From assembly GCF_006716765.1 (NCBI RefSeq), contig NZ_VFPO01000001.1:1984001-2048000 (forward strand): 64,000 bases of DNA, read 5' to 3'. The position numbers were made by a program, and so were the translations under genes. The notes beneath the pieces were generated by a model. The model was not told the DNA's origin. It made no database searches and worked only from the letters and a program-made list of their open reading frames with translations. Numbering within the stretch: the first letter of the stretch is position 1; each line of letters starts with the position of its first letter. Shown here piece by piece: positions 61,938 through 64,000 of the stretch. Origin of the DNA: Actinomadura hallensis. Lineage in GTDB: Bacteria > Actinomycetota > Actinomycetes > Streptosporangiales > Streptosporangiaceae.

Positions 61938-64000
61938 CTAATCGTCGACGGTGTAGGAGTCCAGGAGGCCCTCGGGAACCTGGAGGCGGGCCGAGGCCTC
62001 CCTGAGGCGGTCCGGCCAGTCGGAATCGCCGCGCAGAGCGCCCACGGCCGTTTCGATCGCCGTAGTGGAGCCCCAGAGGGCGGTATTGCGGGCCTCAAGG
62101 TCGCGCTGGTCCCGATTCCACCACGCGGTGATGTGATTGAGCTGTTCGGCGACGGTGTCGCCGGGGATGACGCGTCCATAGAACGCGGCCCATTCTTCGC
62201 TCCGGGGATGCCTGCCCGCGTCAGGGTTCGCCTTATGCGCCTGCTGAAGTTCCTCTAGGACGAGGCACCAGCGGTACGGGTCGGCGAAGAACTGGTTCTC
62301 TTCGATTCCGCAAGGACGTCCGTGGAAGGCGTCCACCAGATGCTCCGCAAGGTCGCTGTGGGCGCCCCGAGCGGCCACGGCGGCGTCGACCGCGTGGGAG
62401 ACGGCGCAGTCGCGGAGACGCGGGGGCAGCCCGTCCAGCACGAAACGGGGAGGGAGGGGCGTGCCCCAGCCCGTCAGGTGGGCCGCTGCGGCCAGCTCGG
62501 CCCACAGGACCAGTTCGGGGCGGGCCTCCAGGACGCGCTGGGCGTTCCGCATGTCGCGCAGTGTGCAGGGGGAGTCGCGGCAGTCCGCCCCGCACGTGGC
62601 GCTCCGCGGGGTCACCAGCACCCGGGCGGACGCGGTCCGGGCGGCGTCCGCGCCGCTCTCCAGGTGCGACCCGTCCGGCATGCGGACCAGGTGGGGGAAG
62701 TCCATGCCGTCGGTGAACACGGCGCCCTCGCCGGGCGTGAGCGTGACCAGGAACTGCGACTGGTCCTCGGTGATGTTCATCGTGGCGCCGACCGCGTCGC
62801 GGTCGTCCTTCGCCGGCAGCCGGTGGACGATCTTGACGGCGGTGTTCTTGATGACGTCCGGGACCAGCTTCGACGGGATCTGCTCCGCCACGACCAGCCC
62901 CTCCCCGTAGGCGCGGATCTCCGCCAGGAGGCTCGCGAACGTCTCCACGGCGTGCGACGCGGGCCCGGCCTCCTCGCTGCGCCGCAGCAGCCGGTGCGCC
63001 TCCTCGAACACGCTCAGGTGCCGCAGCCCAGGCGGAGCCCCCCGGCGCTGCCGCATCCGCAGGTGCTCGACCAGGCGCACCAGGACGGTGCCCATCAGGA
63101 ACGCCTTGTCGCGGTCGTCGCCCACGTCCTCGATCTCCAGGACGACGTTGCGGGCGAGCAGCGCGTCGAAGTCGATCGGGTGGCCGCCCTCGAAGAACCG
63201 CCCGGTGGTGCCGAGCCGCAGGCTGGACAGCCGCACGCGGATGAACCCCCGCACGTTGTCGGTGATCTCCTGGCCGTAGCCGATGTCGGAGACGACCTGC
63301 TCCGCGGCGGCCTGCAGGTCGGCGAGGGTCGGGTAGCGCGGGGACGTCCCCGGCACGGACGGCTCGCCCAGCGCCAGGTCCCAGCCGAGCCGCTCGTAGC
63401 AGCGGGTCAGCGCCGCGGCGAGGACCTGCGGGAACGGCTCGTCCGCGTCGAACGCGGCGAGGAACAGCGCGCGGACGAGGTCGGCGTGGGTCTGCAGCGG
63501 GAACGGCCGCCCGTCCGGACCCGTCGCCGGCTCCAGGGGGTTGATCCCGGCGGCGATCGCGTCCGCGTCGCCGGGGCGGATCGCGACGACCTCCGCGTCC
63601 GGCAGCCGCGCCGCCATCAGCCGGTACTCCGCCTTCGCGGGCTCGACCACCAGCCACGGCAGCCCGGCGCGCGCGGCGGCGGCGAGCAGCGACCGGACGG
63701 TCTGCGACTTCCCGGCGCCGGTCGCGCCGCACACGAACGTGTGCCGGTTCAGGCTGGACAGCGGCAGCGTCAGCGACCCGACCTCGCGGCGGTTGCGGTC
63801 CAGGACATGCCCGAGCGGCACCCCCGCCCGCGCCCGCCTGCCGGGCGCGGCGTCGGACTCCGGCGTCACGTCGAACTCGGGCCGCATCGCGAACCGGACC
63901 CCGGCGACCTCCCGGACGGGCGGCCGCGCCAGCGCCGCCACCAGCTGCGTGCTGGCCTCGAACGGCCCCTCCGCGCCGGGGACGAGCGCGTACGGCAGCC
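61938..64000 (-). CDS. HerA-like ATP-binding protein (5' end beyond window)
   Basis: At least 687 residues are visible, and the frame stays open to the window edge, so the N-terminus is missing. The P-loop is VCGATGAGKSQTVRSLL and the Walker B region LSVFEEAHRLLRR. VAEQIPSKLVPDVIKNTAVKIVHRL is typical of HerA/DUF87-type FtsK-like ATPases. A Cys cluster (CGADCRDSPCTLRDM) follows the ATPase core and could bind metal. Such ATPases act in DNA processing or defence, but no partner nuclease is visible in this window. Confidence 0.85.
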   Translation of the reverse strand, partial: LPYALVPGAEGPFEASTQLVAALARPPVREVAGVRFAMRPEFDVTPESDAAPGRRARAGVPLGHVLDRNRREVGSLTLPLSSLNRHTFVCGATGAGKSQTVRSLLAAAARAGLPWLVVEPAKAEYRLMAARLPDAEVVAIRPGDADAIAAGINPLEPATGPDGRPFPLQTHADLVRALFLAAFDADEPFPQVLAAALTRCYERLGWDLALGEPSVPGTSPRYPTLADLQAAAEQVVSDIGYGQEITDNVRGFIRVRLSSLRLGTTGRFFEGGHPIDFDALLARNVVLEIEDVGDDRDKAFLMGTVLVRLVEHLRMRQRRGAPPGLRHLSVFEEAHRLLRRSEEAGPASHAVETFASLLAEIRAYGEGLVVAEQIPSKLVPDVIKNTAVKIVHRLPAKDDRDAVGATMNITEDQSQFLVTLTPGEGAVFTDGMDFPHLVRMPDGSHLESGADAARTASARVLVTPRSATCGADCRDSPCTLRDMRNAQRVLEARPELVLWAELAAAAHLTGWGTPLPPRFVLDGLPPRLRDCAVSHAVDAAVAARGAHSDLAEHLVDAFHGRPCGIEENQFFADPYRWCLVLEELQQAHKANPDAGRHPRSEEWAAFYGRVIPGDTVAEQLNHITAWWNRDQRDLEARNTALWGSTTAIETAVGALRGDSDWPDRLREASARLQVPEGLLDSYTVDD

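Overview
The window reads as about 64 kb of chromosome from a high-GC filamentous actinomycete, most likely a Thermomonosporaceae/Actinomadura-type member of the Streptosporangiales. The reasons are pervasive G/C third positions, frequent GTG/TTG starts with ATGA/GTGA overlaps, a fabD-fabH-acpP-fabF operon beside a FasR-type regulator, homodimeric aceE, type II glutamine synthetase, and an XRE/DUF397/HATPase regulatory cassette. The genus is an inference. No prophage, insertion sequence or CRISPR array is visible.

Region by region: 0.4-5.3 kb holds the type II fatty-acid synthase operon and fasR. 5.4-10.8 kb holds two paralogous secreted alpha/beta hydrolases flanking a membrane acyltransferase, then a two-component system. 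10.9-13.0 kb holds a PHP phosphoesterase and an AraC/VOC pair. 13.1-22.2 kb looks like a 3-hydroxybutyrate uptake and catabolism locus: secreted oligomer-hydrolase-like enzyme, a five-gene Liv-type ABC transporter, a CdaR/PucR regulator and 3-hydroxybutyrate dehydrogenase. 22.3-26.5 kb holds small regulators and a decayed XRE-DUF397-HATPase cassette with three separate frameshifts. 26.7-32.0 kb holds aceE, DUF1918, YjbQ, DUF3052, a peroxiredoxin and a zinc-ribbon protein.

32.2-40.7 kb contains a Calvin-cycle module: phosphoribulokinase, a two-component system, a trans-acting enoyl-reductase-like protein, a LysR regulator divergent from red-type RuBisCO large and small subunits, and the activase cbbX. 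A palindrome (TCAAGTGT-N9-ACACTTGA) lies between the LysR gene and cbbL. These genes would let the cell make RuBP and fix CO2 when reduced carbon is scarce.

40.8-47.4 kb holds housekeeping genes (PAC2, CBS, a hydrolase-like protein, an FAD reductase, tRNA-Val, DUF899, glnII, DUF6069). 47.6-61.9 kb is an iterative PUFA/heterocyst-glycolipid-type synthase cluster: alpha/beta hydrolase, two giant synthase proteins, a discrete acyl carrier protein and a glycosyltransferase, probably making a glycosylated lipid or polyketide. Its first subunit (2350 aa) has lost the expected catalytic residues in every domain I could check. The second keeps intact ketosynthase and dehydratase residues, but its acyltransferase and fused phosphopantetheinyl-transferase-like domains look dead. 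This is the most unusual system in the window. A HerA-like ATPase, cut by the window edge, closes the region.
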